Positions 8,801-19,971 of a DNA stretch of 64,000 nucleotides are shown here, piece by piece. The notes below the pieces were generated by a model that saw nothing but the letters and a program-made list of their open reading frames with translations, searched no databases and was not told where the DNA came from. Each line of letters begins with the position of its first letter. Within the stretch, counting starts at the first letter, position 1. The position numbers and the translations under genes are program-made. The stretch is from Gracilaria gracilis (Eukaryota > Rhodophyta > Florideophyceae > Gracilariales > Gracilariaceae). The stretch lies in NCBI GenBank assembly GCA_030374805.1, contig JARGSG010000023.1, positions 248,001-312,000 of the forward strand, in the 5' to 3' direction.

Positions 8801-9692
8801 TGGGGTCATTGGGTCATTCCTGAAATACGTAAAACACAAAGAAGTAATCTGCGTGTTCGTGCAATTGCGTTTCAATGGTCGATCGGAAAACCTAAGAAAC
8901 GCAACAGTAAGAAAGCCACACCACCCACTTTCTGAGTAAGCGCGTACATTATTCACAGCGTCTGATATGGTGCCAGTCGCGTCGTCTTCAAAACTATTCG
9001 CGACATCTCTCGTTAATCTCAGCTTTGCAATGGCAATCAGATCAAATACGCTTCTCATCGGTATGCTTTTTCGACCTTCGCCGTATATTTCAAAGCTTTC
9101 TGTACATAAAAAACGCATTTAACAAAGAGTATTACTCTATTCGAGTTAGATCTAAAAAGATCCTCAAAATTGATAAATAATTTTCAACTTTTATACAATA
9201 CGTATACTCCAATCGCACCGAGTGTAAGCATCAAAATCAAACAAACATCATCCAAAGTACACACACTGCCACTTTCTGCTTGCCATGCGTTTGGTCTAAT
9301 CAAGCACATACGCAAACACGGGGTTTTACCATGACATTTTTGCTCATAATTAGATATACCACGAGCGTAATGTCTGTTTTTCTTCGATTTATAAGGATAG
9401 TTATCGTGAAAATGTTAAGTAGTAGTAAAAAAGCCAAGATTCGGCCGCCTTCGGCCGAAGAATTTTGAAGGTTTAAGTCGCAACGTGTATCTTTCTACCC
9501 GACAATCAAGAGAGTGTACTGCTTCTCTTATGGACTTAGGTTTAAACCGCAGTGCAATTGGGATATCCTAAAGCAAAAAAAGTTCTAAAATGGATGAAAA
9601 CACGATCATTAGGTCGGTAACATATTGAAATTTGCACCAAACGGGACCATTTTATGCTGCAGGTTAAACGCTCCCGGTTCAACGCACGACTC
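8801..9692. other. Unassigned AT-rich interval before chromovirus copy 1
   Basis: No supported gene. A small GC-rich inverted repeat (TTCGGCCGCCTTCGGCCGAA, 9440-9459) is present. Confidence 0.3.
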
Positions 9693-9857
9693 TGTAGAAC
9701 AATGAGACCTCAATTTTTTGGTGCCACGTGGGCCTGCGGGTGCGCCTTGCTAACTACAATATACCAAATCGGTATTTTATAGTTTCTAATTTCTAGTTTA
9801 TAGTTTAAAATAGCTTAGCATTGCTGGCCCAGGACAGTAGGTCATGGGTGCAGCCGA

Positions 9858-9908
9858 TGACGTCATGCCCACATGGAAGATCGGCGTCGGTGCACCTTGT
9901 ATATATTG
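9858..9908 (+). promoter_or_regulatory. LTR promoter: CRE-like site and TATA box (copy 1)
   Basis: TGACGTCA (9858-9865), a bZIP/CRE-type palindrome, is followed about 34 bp later by GTATATATTG (9899-9908). The same pair occurs in the twin element. Confidence 0.55.
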
Positions 9909-10331
9909 TGGTGCACTTCGCCTTCCCTCTTAGGTACTGCAAAGTCAAGCATCATTAGGGCAGTAACTTTACTATCTTGGTCACTTGCTACTCTACTATT
10001 ATTCAGGTTTAATCGCGCGTCGACGTCTACTACCGTACACCTACACGGTTTAGACTAGTTGCCCCGCCGTTTGCCCCTGTGGGTTCCAGGTGCCCTACTA
10101 TCATATTGGTTCTATGTTTTTCCCGTTTAGGTTGAGCCCTCGCGCGCTCCCTCTACCATGCGGACCCCACACCTTATCGGTATTTGTACGACATTTTGGT
10201 CTCCCGACCTAGAAGTTTCTTGGTTTTTGTCGTACCTTTACTGGTGAACAGAAGACATTCGAAAGGACTCTGGAAGTTCACGCACCTATTTGGTTTCGTA
10301 GGAGTACTCGCGAAGCAATTGGATACCACTA

Positions 10332-12500
10332 TTGGTCACTATGGAAAGATCTACAAGGATTACTCTTGGCTTTAGCGCGCCACCTAGCCACAAGGGTTCT
10401 GCTGCGGCTTGGGCCGCTAAACCCATTCTGGATAATCCCGAGGAGCTGCTTTGGCAACCTCGGACCGGAACCTCAAAGGATACGGGCACTCAGCCACCGT
10501 TGGCTCCTGAACCTAATAAGGACTTGCCGACAACGGTTGAGGACCTTTGGCCCCAATTAGAAGATCGAGCGAAAGCTCTTTTTACCGCTACGGTTAATGA
10601 AGCTATGACCTCAATGGACATGGACGCCGTTACCCGCTTGGTGGTTGATCGAGCCGTGCACGAGCTCTCTCAACGCATACCTAAATTGGTTGAAACATAC
10701 CTCTTAACGGGTGCCCGGGAGCATATCTACTGAGTGGTTCAAGACCTTTGGGTTTCCGAAAAAATGGCGGAAACAAAAACCCCTGGGGTAAATATGGCTA
10801 CTCGCATATCACAAGGGATCCGTGCAAGTTCTTCCGCACCAATCAAGCCAATTCCGCCCGATAGTGCGTACCTACAAGGTTTAAGGCAAGGTCAAGAGGG
10901 CCATATAGAGATGGGCCCTCAAGACGTGTACTTGCCACCCATTGGAGGTAACGTTCGAAAGGACATCAAGACTGGGGGACCTAAGGACGATTCGTCTGAC
11001 CCAGAAGAGGGGCGACGAAGAAGAAACCGCAAGGGTAAAGAAAGGAGGAGGAAAAAGGGAAAGAATCGCGGCTACGACTCTGACCCCGATTCCTCGAGCT
11101 CCGATACCAATACTGGTTCATCGTCGGATGATGACCGTAAAGGTAGACGCAAGAAGAAACCGAACACGTTGGAGAAGAAGTCGTCAAAGAGAAACCGTAA
11201 AGGTAAGAAGAAACGGTACGGGTCGTCCGACTCGGATTCGGACATCGATACAACCCTAGAGGTGTGTCAGTCGCTGAACGATCTGTTGACAAAAGCGGTT
11301 GATTAAATCATATCGGTTGAGAAACCGATCCTCTGCCTACACCCAAGAGGTTTCGCAGAAGATCACCAAGCACCATAAGAAGCTCCACTTCCAGATGGGT
11401 GATACTACCTTCACAGGTGATGATCCCATTGCGGTAATTGAGTTTCTGCAGAAGTTCAAGATTGCATGTGACCAAAATGGTTTTTCAGAAGGTGCCGCCA
11501 TGTGGTTATTCCAGTTTTACCTTAAAGGTCAAGCTTACCACTTGCTGCAAGGCAGGTTCCGTGTAAATACCCTGGCGGTTGACGAAGAGGGAAAAGAGAT
11601 GTTAGAGACGTACCCAGAAGTGGTTCATTTCATGTTGGAAATTTACGCTACAGATAAGGTTATCCAAGAAGGTTACGCTGAGGTGCAGGCATATCGCCAG
11701 CGCTCCAGCCAAACCGAAATGGAATTCTCGTTGGGCCTTTGGAATCTGGCCACCCGATGCGGTAATGTCTTTACCACTAGTAGGTTAAAGTCGCTTTTCG
11801 CCGACAATGTCGACAAAGCGATCCGTTTGCAGGTACGCAACTACCTGGCGAACAACCGTAAGGTGGACTATAATGGGCTTGCCCGTTATGCCCAGGGACT
11901 AGGCGACACTCTCCGTCACGGAAAGAAGCCGTCGGCGTCCCATACCTCAAAGGATAAACCGAAACGGTCAGTATTGGAGCTAGAAGAAAGCACTACCTCA
12001 GAGGGAGATTCACTCATTCTCGTACCAACAGGGATGGCGGTTCATCTCGTGACTGCGCCGCAGGCTCAGTCACGAGCCATCTCCATTGGTAGTTGGTCGT
12101 CGACAATACCACCAACTTCGGTAAGTTCGCCACCAAGTGCGGCGAGCACTCAGCAAACCTCAACGGGTGGTTCGCAAGTATCTTCATATGCTACAGCACC
12201 AACCAACCCGGTTACCCGACCTACCTCTATGGCAATGCGTGATCCTCAGACAGGTGGATTGGTCTGCTGGCTCTGTTTATCGCCAGACAATCTGGCGAAC
12301 AGATGTTACAAAATACCCCCAGGGGTGCGCGAACATCTGATCAGTGCCAGGCAGCAAAACCAATGTAACCTATATGGATCTGGAAAGAGGGTACAAGCTC
12401 AACCATCACCATCTCAGGTTCATCTCGTCGAGGAAACACCAATCTTGGAGAAGGACAGTCCTGCTCAGGAGGAGCAGGAAAACACCGAACGGTTAGCGTA
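10332..12500 (+). pseudogene. gag: gag region of chromovirus copy 1
   Basis: This part corresponds to the gag of the twin copy: an N-terminal segment, a long lysine/arginine/serine-rich acidic-basic linker (about 10980-11260), the capsid-like helical region (about 11390-11900) and a C-terminal knuckle region (about 12240-12330). It is a fossil part and not intact. Confidence 0.8.
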
Positions 12501-12521
12501 GGGGCCACCCCTAACCGTGAA

Positions 12522-14690
12522 TTGGAAGGCCCGTCGATACCGGAACGGGAAACCTTAATGGTGGAAAAAGAAGAATCAGATGTACCCAATGTGGTGTGTC
12601 TAATGAAGTACAATAACTATAAAGTTAATGCTTCAGTAAGCTTTCTCAATTACCTACAGATTCCCGTTGCGTGTGTACTCGATACCGGCGCCGGTCCGAA
12701 TGTGCTAAACGCTCGCGTCATACCAGATGCGGTCTTGCGGAACATTTGACCTGCCCCGACTATCAACCCGCTGGTGGACGCTAATGAGCGCCTACTGCAC
12801 CTTAGAGGAATGTTGACCACTGTGGTACAACTTGGAACCTTGAAGGTGAAGCTTAATTTCTTTGTGGTGGATCGTCTGGCGACAGACTGTATCCTCGGGA
12901 CCAGCTTTATTGACAGACATGTCAAGGCAATTTTGCCAGGGTCCCGAACGGTCGCTCTCCGTCAAGGTGGTCGTATTGCCATACTGGGTAATACGAAGAC
13001 CAAAAATGGTTGGCGTCAGAAGCTGAGGTCCAATATACCCACCGAAACGGTTTCAAACAAGATACGGCTCACCAGATTGGTTTCCATTCCGGCTATGACC
13101 CAAATGGTAGTGAATGTCTCCTGCGCAGTTCCAGGACTGGTAATGCTACAGAACCATCCTAGGTTGGCAGAAAGACATCTCGCCTTGATGGCAAACGGGA
13201 TTATCGACAACATCCCTAATCAATCCTTCAAGGTGTACTTGAGTAACTTTAGCAATCACATTGTTAAGTTACCCAAGAATACCACTATTGGAATCGCATT
13301 GCCGGCACCACAAGGGGTTTTCACGGTCTCACCTAATGTGTTGGGCGAGGTCGCCACCTCTAAGGAAGGGGGAGGAACGGATGCGCCATACCCTGCATAT
13401 GCGCCCCCGTTATCGACAAATACCAAAAATGGAACAGAAGATCGCCAGTACCTTTAAGGTTAGGGATCAGGAAAAGACTATGGAACTGGACCCAGTGCGG
13501 AATTGGAGAGAGGAAGTCCAGATCGGTGCGGAGAACCAGGCTCTCCGAGACCGGATCCTCAGTCTCTTAGAAGAATTTGAACCCATGTGGTCGGGGCCGG
13601 TTGGGCCAAATTGAGGCTACAGAGCACCGTATTGATATGGTGCCTGGCTGGAAACCCATTTACCAGCAGCCTTACCGTGCAGGTCCAAAAGCCCGGGAGG
13701 TTGAGCTCAATGAGGTCGAGAGAATGCTCCGTGAAGGTGTGATAGAATCAGCAAATGCGGACTGGGCCAGCCCTGTGGTTCTCGTCACAAAGAAGAATGA
13801 TACCCGTATGCGGTTCTGTGTGGACTACAGAAGACTGAATAGTATGACCATCAGGGGTTCGTACCCAATACCTAGAATGGACGAGTGTATAGATTCGTTG
13901 GGCAACGCCAAGATCTTTACTACGCTCGATGCCAATTGTGGTTATTGGCAGGTACCTATCAGGGAAGAAGACAAGGACAAAACTACGTTTACTTGCCACG
14001 CTGGATTATTCCGCTTTACGCGTATGCCCTTTGGGTTGCCAAATGCCCCGGCTACCTTTCAGAGGGCGTTAGATATAATCCTTTCGAAGGTGAAGTGGAG
14101 AACCGCTGTGGTATACATCGACGATGTAATCATATATTCCAGAACGGTAGAGGAACATTTCCACCATGTTCGGGAAGTTTTGAACCTTTTGAGGGAATCT
14201 GGAGTAACGTTGAAGCTCCGCAAGTGCGAATTCTTCACCAAAGAGGTAGAATACCTTGGTCATATCATCAGCCCTGGGAGGTTAGAAGTGGCGCCGCGGA
14301 ATATCCGGGCCGTGCAGGAGGCGAAGCCACCCACGTCCCAGACGGAAATCTGATCCTTTATAGTTTTGTGCAATGTGTACCGCCGGTTTATCAAGGGATT
14401 TGCCAAGATAGCGGCTTCCTGAACAGTAAGCTGCTGAAGGGTCAATCTACAGGGTTTGAATGTCTTACCGATGAGAAAATGGAGGCGTTTGAAACGCTGA
14501 AACATGCGCTCTTGACACCTTCCATCTTGGCATTACCCAAAGCTGGTTTACGATACACGTTGGATAATGATGCTTCGGACGTCCAAATTGGTTGTTGTCT
14601 TTTGCAGGAGCAAGAAAACGGCGACAAACTACCTATAGAGTACTAAAGCCGTGCTTTTCACGCTGAAGAAAAGAACTACACCCGCACAAG
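12522..14690 (+). pseudogene. pol: pol region (protease, RT, start of RNase H) of chromovirus copy 1
   Basis: Protease lies near 12660-12990 (DTGAG), reverse transcriptase at about 13640-14270 (YIDDVIIYS catalytic motif), and the opening of RNase H at about 14550-14650. The element stops there. It is broken in several places and is read as a fossil relative of the copy at 58.8-63.1 kb. Confidence 0.8.
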
Positions 14691-14873
14691 TTTAACTTTT
14701 CATGGTACCAAAATGTGAGTACTAAATGTGGCAGGTGATGGGAGCATAATGATCTTTTGGGCCCATAGCACTATGCATCCATAATTGAGCATGTTTTATA
14801 TGCTTGTTTGGCTTGTATTGTCACTTGTTGGCAATGAAATGATCCAAACACAGAGTGCATCCTAAAAGAAAGT

Positions 14874-15115
14874 AAAATGCGCCGTGTGACAAGGCGCATT
14901 TTTTAAAGAAAAATATTGAGTATTACTACTGTGTTTGAATAGAATCTGAGTACTCTATGTATAAGCGTCACGAATTGACAGTGTCCCGGCAGTTATGGTG
15001 GATCTCCAGAACACCAGCCCTTGCTGCTGTTCTGGCTGAGTTTGCCAAAATGGGCTTGGAATATTGAGCTAGTTGCCAGTTTCCCACCCCAGTAGGAGCT
15101 TTGCGATAAATCTGT
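14874..15115 (-). repeat. Fragment of the dispersed repeat also seen at 175-365
   Basis: The reverse complement of this interval matches bases about 175-365 (shared GAAACTGGCAA(C/T)TAGCTCAAT, GACGCTTATACAT, then the AAAATGCGCCGTGT hairpin). A small inverted repeat CCAGAACA...TGTTCTGG lies at 15009-15038. It is probably the end of the same element family as at the window start, here without a partner end. Bases 14691-14873 and 15116-15380 carry no assignable gene. Confidence 0.5.
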
Positions 15116-15487
15116 AACCTCCAATTCTCTTGTAATCAGAGAGATTTTGAAATTTATGGAGAGATGGATATGCCCGATTAGTTATCTGCTACTGCCATCA
15201 CATTTTGTATTGCAGAAAAAATGAAAGACGGAATCTCGACAGCAAGGACCCTTCTGTTCATATCTACTGAGAACCGCCCAAACCTGGATTTTGAAACATC
15301 CCAGGAAAGAGCAGAATATGTGCAAGGCACTCTTCGAACTACAGAGTGTAACCGATTGTAGAGGTTGGATTGATCTCGTGCTTAATATAAAAGTACTTGG
15401 GCCAGGTCTGTGTCGATCTCTATTGTATCCAAAACTTTCCATCATCCATCCATATCATCTTTTTTATTTGAATTAAGGACCAAAATT

Positions 15488-16648
15488 ATGTCATTGTCAA
15501 CCAACCGTCAACGTCTTTCAAAGGATTCCCCCGCTATTCAACGCCTAATATCCATGTTTGATACAAGGAAACTATTGGGAACTGAAACCGCTTTCAAGGT
15601 ATACAAAATGGATCCGCTATTCAAACTTATCCCATTCACCCCCTTTAAATTTAGATTCTACAAAATTCGTAAAGAGAAACAAACTCTGCTGGTGAGAAAT
15701 ATTCACTTTTTCCATGGCATGTATATAAAAGAGGAGTGAAACGTGCAGGCAACCAGCGCAGAGAGCGCCAGAGTTGCTCAGCTGTTTTTATGGTTATGGG
15801 CCCAGATACAGGGGTCGTGGGTTTAAGTCCTGTCTGGTTCTTGAAAACACACCTGTACGCTACCGCTGTAGGCGCGATGCACTGTAAGAGTTGCTCCACC
15901 CAAACTGTTTTGGAAAATTTGGGATGGGTCGCCGTCCTCAAAAAAAGAGGAGGAGTATAAAGGATGAGTGACACGTGCAGGGAACCAGCGTAGAGAGCAC
16001 CGGGGTTGCTCAGCTGTATTTATGATGTATGTGGAGACTTTGACAATACTTTTAGACCTTTTTGCTCCGCAAAGTTCAGAAAACATTGGCAGAGCCCTTC
16101 CAGAAACTGAAGGCCTTGATCCATGCGAAGATGAAGGTAGGAAGACAAACGATGAGGAAGAAAAAAGTTCGTCGCTTCAGAGTCAATTTCACCCCTTGGT
16201 TTTAACATCGGAATAAAATGATGCGGAATCGACAAATAAACATGTGACGTTGGTAATAGATTTGCCTTCTGGCACACGAACGGATAATATTACGACTCGT
16301 GTAGCGACTGACGGCCAAAATCTTCAGCATATCATTAAGTGGCCCCAGCCTTTTCAGGATGTGAAATTGCTTCACAAACTCTGGCTTTCGAAGCAATTCG
16401 AACCGATGAGGATCTACATTCCCAAGATAATGGGATCTCAAACAGCACAAATAGATCTGAGACATTCGGCAGAAGATTTGGTGCATTCTTTTTGTTAGAT
16501 TCCGCTCCCTTTTCCAATAGAGTTACATGTACTGATGAAGCAAATATTGATGTATCCAGATGGAACCAAAATCTACTACGTCGATCTCAAGGCTCCAAAC
16601 GATAATTATGTCAAAGAAGGAAACATCGTTTGTCTGGGTATTAATTAG
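15488..16648 (+). pseudogene. Unnamed dispersed gene family, copy 1
   Basis: A TATA-like AATATAAAAG (15383-15392) precedes an ATG at 15488. Exon 1 encodes about 68 residues with the family core FDTRKLLGTETAFKVYKMDP and KIRKEK. A GTGAGA at the end of the shared segment is the likely donor, and exon 2 starts near 16040. Exon 2 has an acidic stretch, then VTLVIDLPSGTRTDN, IIKWPQPFQDVKLLHKLWL, and a conserved end LPFPIELHVLMKQIL...YYVDLKAP. A TAA after FHPLVLTSE (about 16214) and a TAG at 16496-16498 interrupt it. The second copy at 45600-46451 matches in the same order. I do not recognise a named domain. The product would be about 280 residues, soluble and acidic in the middle. A transposon-associated protein or a low-complexity host family are both possible. 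Confidence 0.6.
15724..16030. repeat. SINE-like 232-bp repeat, one full and one partial tandem unit
   Basis: Bases 15724-15955 form one unit and 15956-16030 repeat its start (TATAAA...GAGTG-CACGTGCAGG-AACCAGCG-AGAGAGC). The unit contains a tRNA-like stretch with a D-arm-like GTTGCTCAGCTG and a B-box-like GGGTTTAAGTCC (15821-15832). It does not fold into a proper tRNA, so I call it tRNA-derived SINE-like rather than a tRNA gene. It lies in the presumed intron of the surrounding gene. Confidence 0.5.
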
Positions 16649-16775
16649 GTTGCTATAAGAATTCGATACCATAAATGATGATGATGTGGTTATTTATCCT
16701 ATTTTAATTTGATATGGTCTTCGTTCGTACTTACGCAAGTTTTAAGCTCAAAAAATCTTCCAGACTTCTTAATTT

Positions 16776-16973
16776 ATGATATTCTTTTCTCATCTTGCCA
16801 AGAAAACAGAATATATACCTTCCCCGGGTCTCTCTGTTCATCCTGGGTTTGAAAGTTACCATTTGGTTTGGGAAAACGGAGCGAAAAATGTTTGCGTTCG
16901 CTTCAAGGCCTTAATTGATTCTTACGCAGGCCTTGGAAGGAATTTGAAGCATTTTGAAGTCGTAGATGATTAA
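16776..16973 (+). CDS. Hypothetical 65-residue open frame
   Basis: A short ATG-initiated frame just after the broken family gene. Its composition is protein-like (LVWENGAKNVCVRFKALIDS), but there is no family match I know and no second copy. It may be chance or a remnant exon. The AT-rich interval 16974-17690 has nothing else I can assign. Confidence 0.2.
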   Translation: MIFFSHLAKKTEYIPSPGLSVHPGFESYHLVWENGAKNVCVRFKALIDSYAGLGRNLKHFEVVDD

Positions 16974-18422
16974 GTTTTTTATGTGATTTCTTGGACATAC
17001 TTCTACACTCATTCATTGCCTTGTGATGTTTTAAAATGGTTCATACTTTTCTTTCTCTTTCGTTCGTCTCTGAAGCGTTTTGCTCTAAAAGTGATTTATT
17101 AAACAGCTATAGGTTCAGATAATCTGAATATGAATTTGATTATATGATGCTTGAACTCAATTTTACAAAATATTGTAATTGATTTCCTATCCTTTCTTGA
17201 TTTTCTCTGAAATTGTTGAGAAATTTGGGAGCAAGATGGAGATCAAATTAAGCTCTGTCCAATATTTATTGACATATGTTACGAAGGACGGAGAAGGTGT
17301 TAAACAATTCGTTTGAAAGATTTCATTTACGCCGGTTACTATAATATAACATCAAAGTGAACTCCGTATTAAAACTGTTAGGTTGCATGTTTTCTAGGAC
17401 ATATTGCACCTGCTTTATTCTTAGGAATGCTTTCTATTCTTATTTTTAATGAAAACAGTTGAAGTACACAAAATGGAGCCCTTTTTTGAATATTAATAAA
17501 GTTCAAATGCTATGAGTTACATGGAATAAACTTCGCCTTTTGTTCCAAGTGCGCATCGACAGCCGATGGTCTACACCAAAATGCTTTTAAGAAAAGAACA
17601 AGACGGAAGTGTTGAATAACAACGAATAAAATCTAATTGGTTTCAAACTCGCGTTCATGGTTTTGGAAGTACTGCTACACTCCAAAACATTAGTCCCCAA
17701 TCTTCTCTAATTACGGATTTCCCGCAACTTCCGGCTAGATAAATCTTAAAAAGAGGCTCTCCATATCCAAAAGATATTTGAGTTGTGTTCGCCGTGGCGT
17801 GAAAATAATTATGAACAAAGTCCTCTATGATGTCTGGAAAGATGTGAAAGAACATTAAGCTGCTTTATTCTTCGGTTTGATGATTCGTGACGAGCGCAAC
17901 CAATGGAGTAAAACTGACTGTGTTTCATATCAGAAACATCAAAGCGACATTTCACATCTTGGTACCCTCCATGAGCAATAAGAAAACACATTTTTCCCAA
18001 TAAAGGTATTCATTGCGGATCTGAATATTTTCATGTCTGGATTGGACCCACATGGAAATAAGCCATGCGCCCATAGAATATCTCCGGAAACCAAACTAAT
18101 ACCAAGTTTGTAGCGCAATCCAGGCCCATTCATCTTATGTGAAACCCAAATGGAACTTAATGGGCTCGGATTGTTGAAGCGATAATTACTTACATCTACC
18201 GAAAGAAAATGCCGACTACTCGGGTGACTGTTCCTGTATCGATTTTTTCATTCATTCTTGTGTGAGTTTGTAAGTTATCGACTTACCAGCACCTTTTGAA
18301 AACAAATACTTTCAACCTACCACTTCGAGATTAGCAAACGCGTGTACTACTTTCTAGGACCATTTACAGTATGTTTTCTCATCAACACGGTCAAAACTGC
18401 AATTAACGGCTTCGGAGCAGTA

Positions 18423-18622
18423 CAGTGCGCGAAACGGCTATACGACACCCCAGGTTTCAGCCCGCACATGCGCGGGTGATGCAGCTTACAATTAGTGCTT
18501 TACATAGACTATCCGTTACATAAAAGCGAATAAAACGAGCCGTGTTTTTTTGTGGAAACAGCCGCCATTCTCGCGTTAGAACAAAACGGCTACTACTCGC
18601 CGCGAAGTAGCTATACGACATG
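18423..18622 (+). repeat. Left IR/DR of Tc1 element
   Basis: Outer motif 18423-18453 and inner motif about 18600-18622 share GCGAA(A/G)...GCTATACGACA. Confidence 0.7.
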
Positions 18623-18735
18623 TATACCAGTTGTAGAGAGCACAGCCAGTAGCACCAATCTAAATAAACTGAACACCAGTACTCAGTCCCAAAGCAACCT
18701 TCAAGTTTACTACATCCCTTTCAAACACACTAAAC

Positions 18736-19734
18736 ATGCCGAAGGGCCAATTTCTAACCGACAAAGAAAAAGGCCAAATAGAGGCCTTTAAAGCAAGTGG
18801 CCGCTCTGTAGCAGCAATTTCGAGAAACATTGGACGTAGCAGAGACGTCATATCTCGCTATTTGAAGAACCCAGCCGAGTACGGGAAGAGGAAACCGCCT
18901 GCAAAAGGAACAAAGCTGTCGGTCACCGCCCGCCGTCGGTTGGTTAGGGAAGCAGCGAAAGGTCATCAATCCGCATCACAGCTGAAGACCGCTCTTCAGT
19001 TGCCAATATCGAAGCGGCGTGTGCAGCAAATTCTTTCGCAAACATCGCATCTGAAGTTCAAGAAGATTAAGAAGGCCCCACAACTGCAGTATCACCACAA
19101 ACTACATCGCCTAAATTGGGCAAGACGTAGGCATGCATGGGCACCTGGAGATTGGGGACGGGTTGTGTTTTCTGATGAGAAAAAATTTAACTTGGATGGC
19201 CCGGACGGCTTTGCCTACTATTGGCACGATATGCGGAGGGAGGAGAGGAGTATGTCTAAACGACAAAAGGGGGGAGGTGGGGTCATGGTTTGGGGATGTT
19301 TTTCAGAAACTGGTGTAGGAACATTGGCAGTTTTACATGGTAATCAGGATTCTAAAAAGTACGTGAAGACGTTAGAGGACTATCTTATGTCGTATGTGGC
19401 AAGGACCTACGTAAGAACTTGGGTTTTTCAACAGAATAATGCTGCAATTCATACCTCTAAGTTTACTAGAGACTGGTTTACGTCAAATAATATCGAGGTT
19501 ATGGACTGGCCTGCCCGTAGCCCAGATTTGAACCCAATTGAAAACCTTTGGGGCTTGCTGGCGAGGCGTGTGTACGCGGATGCAAGGCAGTTTCTGTCGG
19601 TGGAAGAGCTGGTGGACTGTGTTGTGTCAGAGTGGAACAAGGTGGACCGTAACACGTGTTACAACTTTGTCCAAAGTATGACAAGGCGTTGTGCGTCTGT
19701 CTTAGAAAGACAGGGAATGAAAACTGACTACTAG
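18736..19734 (+). CDS. Tc1-family transposase, probably catalytically dead
   Basis: The frame has 332 codons, the usual Tc1 length, starting at ATG 18736. Residues 1-110 form the paired-type helix-turn-helix DNA-binding region (SGRSVAAISRNIGRSRDVIS, then SKRRVQQILS) with a GRPR-like basic stretch (residues 51-60). The DDE domain follows: first Asp at residue 147 (FSDEKKFNLDG), a glycine-rich GGGGVMVWG, then WVFQQNNAAIHT and PDLNPIENLWG with Glu 269. The family normally has FQQDNA; here residue 234 is Asn (AAT at 19435-19437), so the second catalytic metal ligand is missing while spacing to Glu is the expected 34 residues. Cut-and-paste activity is probably lost although the frame is fully open. 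The protein would bind the element's terminal repeats. Confidence 0.92.
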   Translation: MPKGQFLTDKEKGQIEAFKASGRSVAAISRNIGRSRDVISRYLKNPAEYGKRKPPAKGTKLSVTARRRLVREAAKGHQSASQLKTALQLPISKRRVQQILSQTSHLKFKKIKKAPQLQYHHKLHRLNWARRRHAWAPGDWGRVVFSDEKKFNLDGPDGFAYYWHDMRREERSMSKRQKGGGGVMVWGCFSETGVGTLAVLHGNQDSKKYVKTLEDYLMSYVARTYVRTWVFQQNNAAIHTSKFTRDWFTSNNIEVMDWPARSPDLNPIENLWGLLARRVYADARQFLSVEELVDCVVSEWNKVDRNTCYNFVQSMTRRCASVLERQGMKTDY

Positions 19735-19771
19735 CGCCACTCTAGCGTGGGTAATGTGTCACAGTTGTCCA

Positions 19772-19971
19772 CCTGTCGTATAGAAATTTCACCCCTTGAG
19801 TAACCTTTTAGAGGATATCTTTGTTTTTGTTAAAGCTTTGGCGCTTTTATTGATTTTGTTTTATTCTCTTTTATACTGGCGTGAAGTGCACAGACTTTGA
19901 AGCCTCAGGGAGGTAGAATGTGCCTGCAACGGACGAATATGTGGGGTGTCGTATAAGGATTTCGCTCACTG
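19772..19971 (-). repeat. Right IR/DR of Tc1 element
   Basis: Inner motif 19772-19793 and outer motif 19943-19971 share TGTCGTATA in inverted orientation to the left end. Confidence 0.7.

Larger units (their letters stand above)
9693..14690 (+). mobile_element. Chromovirus-type Ty3/Gypsy element, copy 1, partial and broken
   Basis: The 5' end starts at TGTAGAACAATGAGACC, exactly where its twin at 56008 starts, and the two stay a few percent apart by eye throughout. The parts are a 5' LTR/leader with promoter (9693 to before 10332), gag, protease, reverse transcriptase and the beginning of RNase H. The copy ends there, so the rest of pol and the 3' LTR are absent. About half a dozen breaks are visible. 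Low divergence from the twin suggests a young insertion, clearly younger than the relative at 31.5-37.3 kb. Confidence 0.9.
18423..19971 (+). mobile_element. Tc1/mariner element, complete structure (1549 bp)
   Basis: The left end CAGTGCGCGAAAC...CTATACGACACCCC is mirrored at the right end (GGGGTGTCGTAT...CGCTCACTG). A TA precedes the left end; CA follows the right end, consistent with a TA target duplication with one later change. A second pair of related motifs (TATACGACA) lies inside at about 18600-18622 and 19772-19793. Each end therefore has two transposase-site-like repeats about 170 bp apart, the IR/DR layout known from Sleeping Beauty-type elements. It encodes one transposase and is inserted in the Harbinger-like pseudogene. 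Confidence 0.9.

Noticed and set aside
15790-15850. Possible tRNA gene
   Set aside because: A B-box-like GGGTTTAAGTCC and a D-arm-like stretch are present, but acceptor and anticodon stems do not pair and the whole lies in a tandem repeat unit. It is better read as SINE-like.
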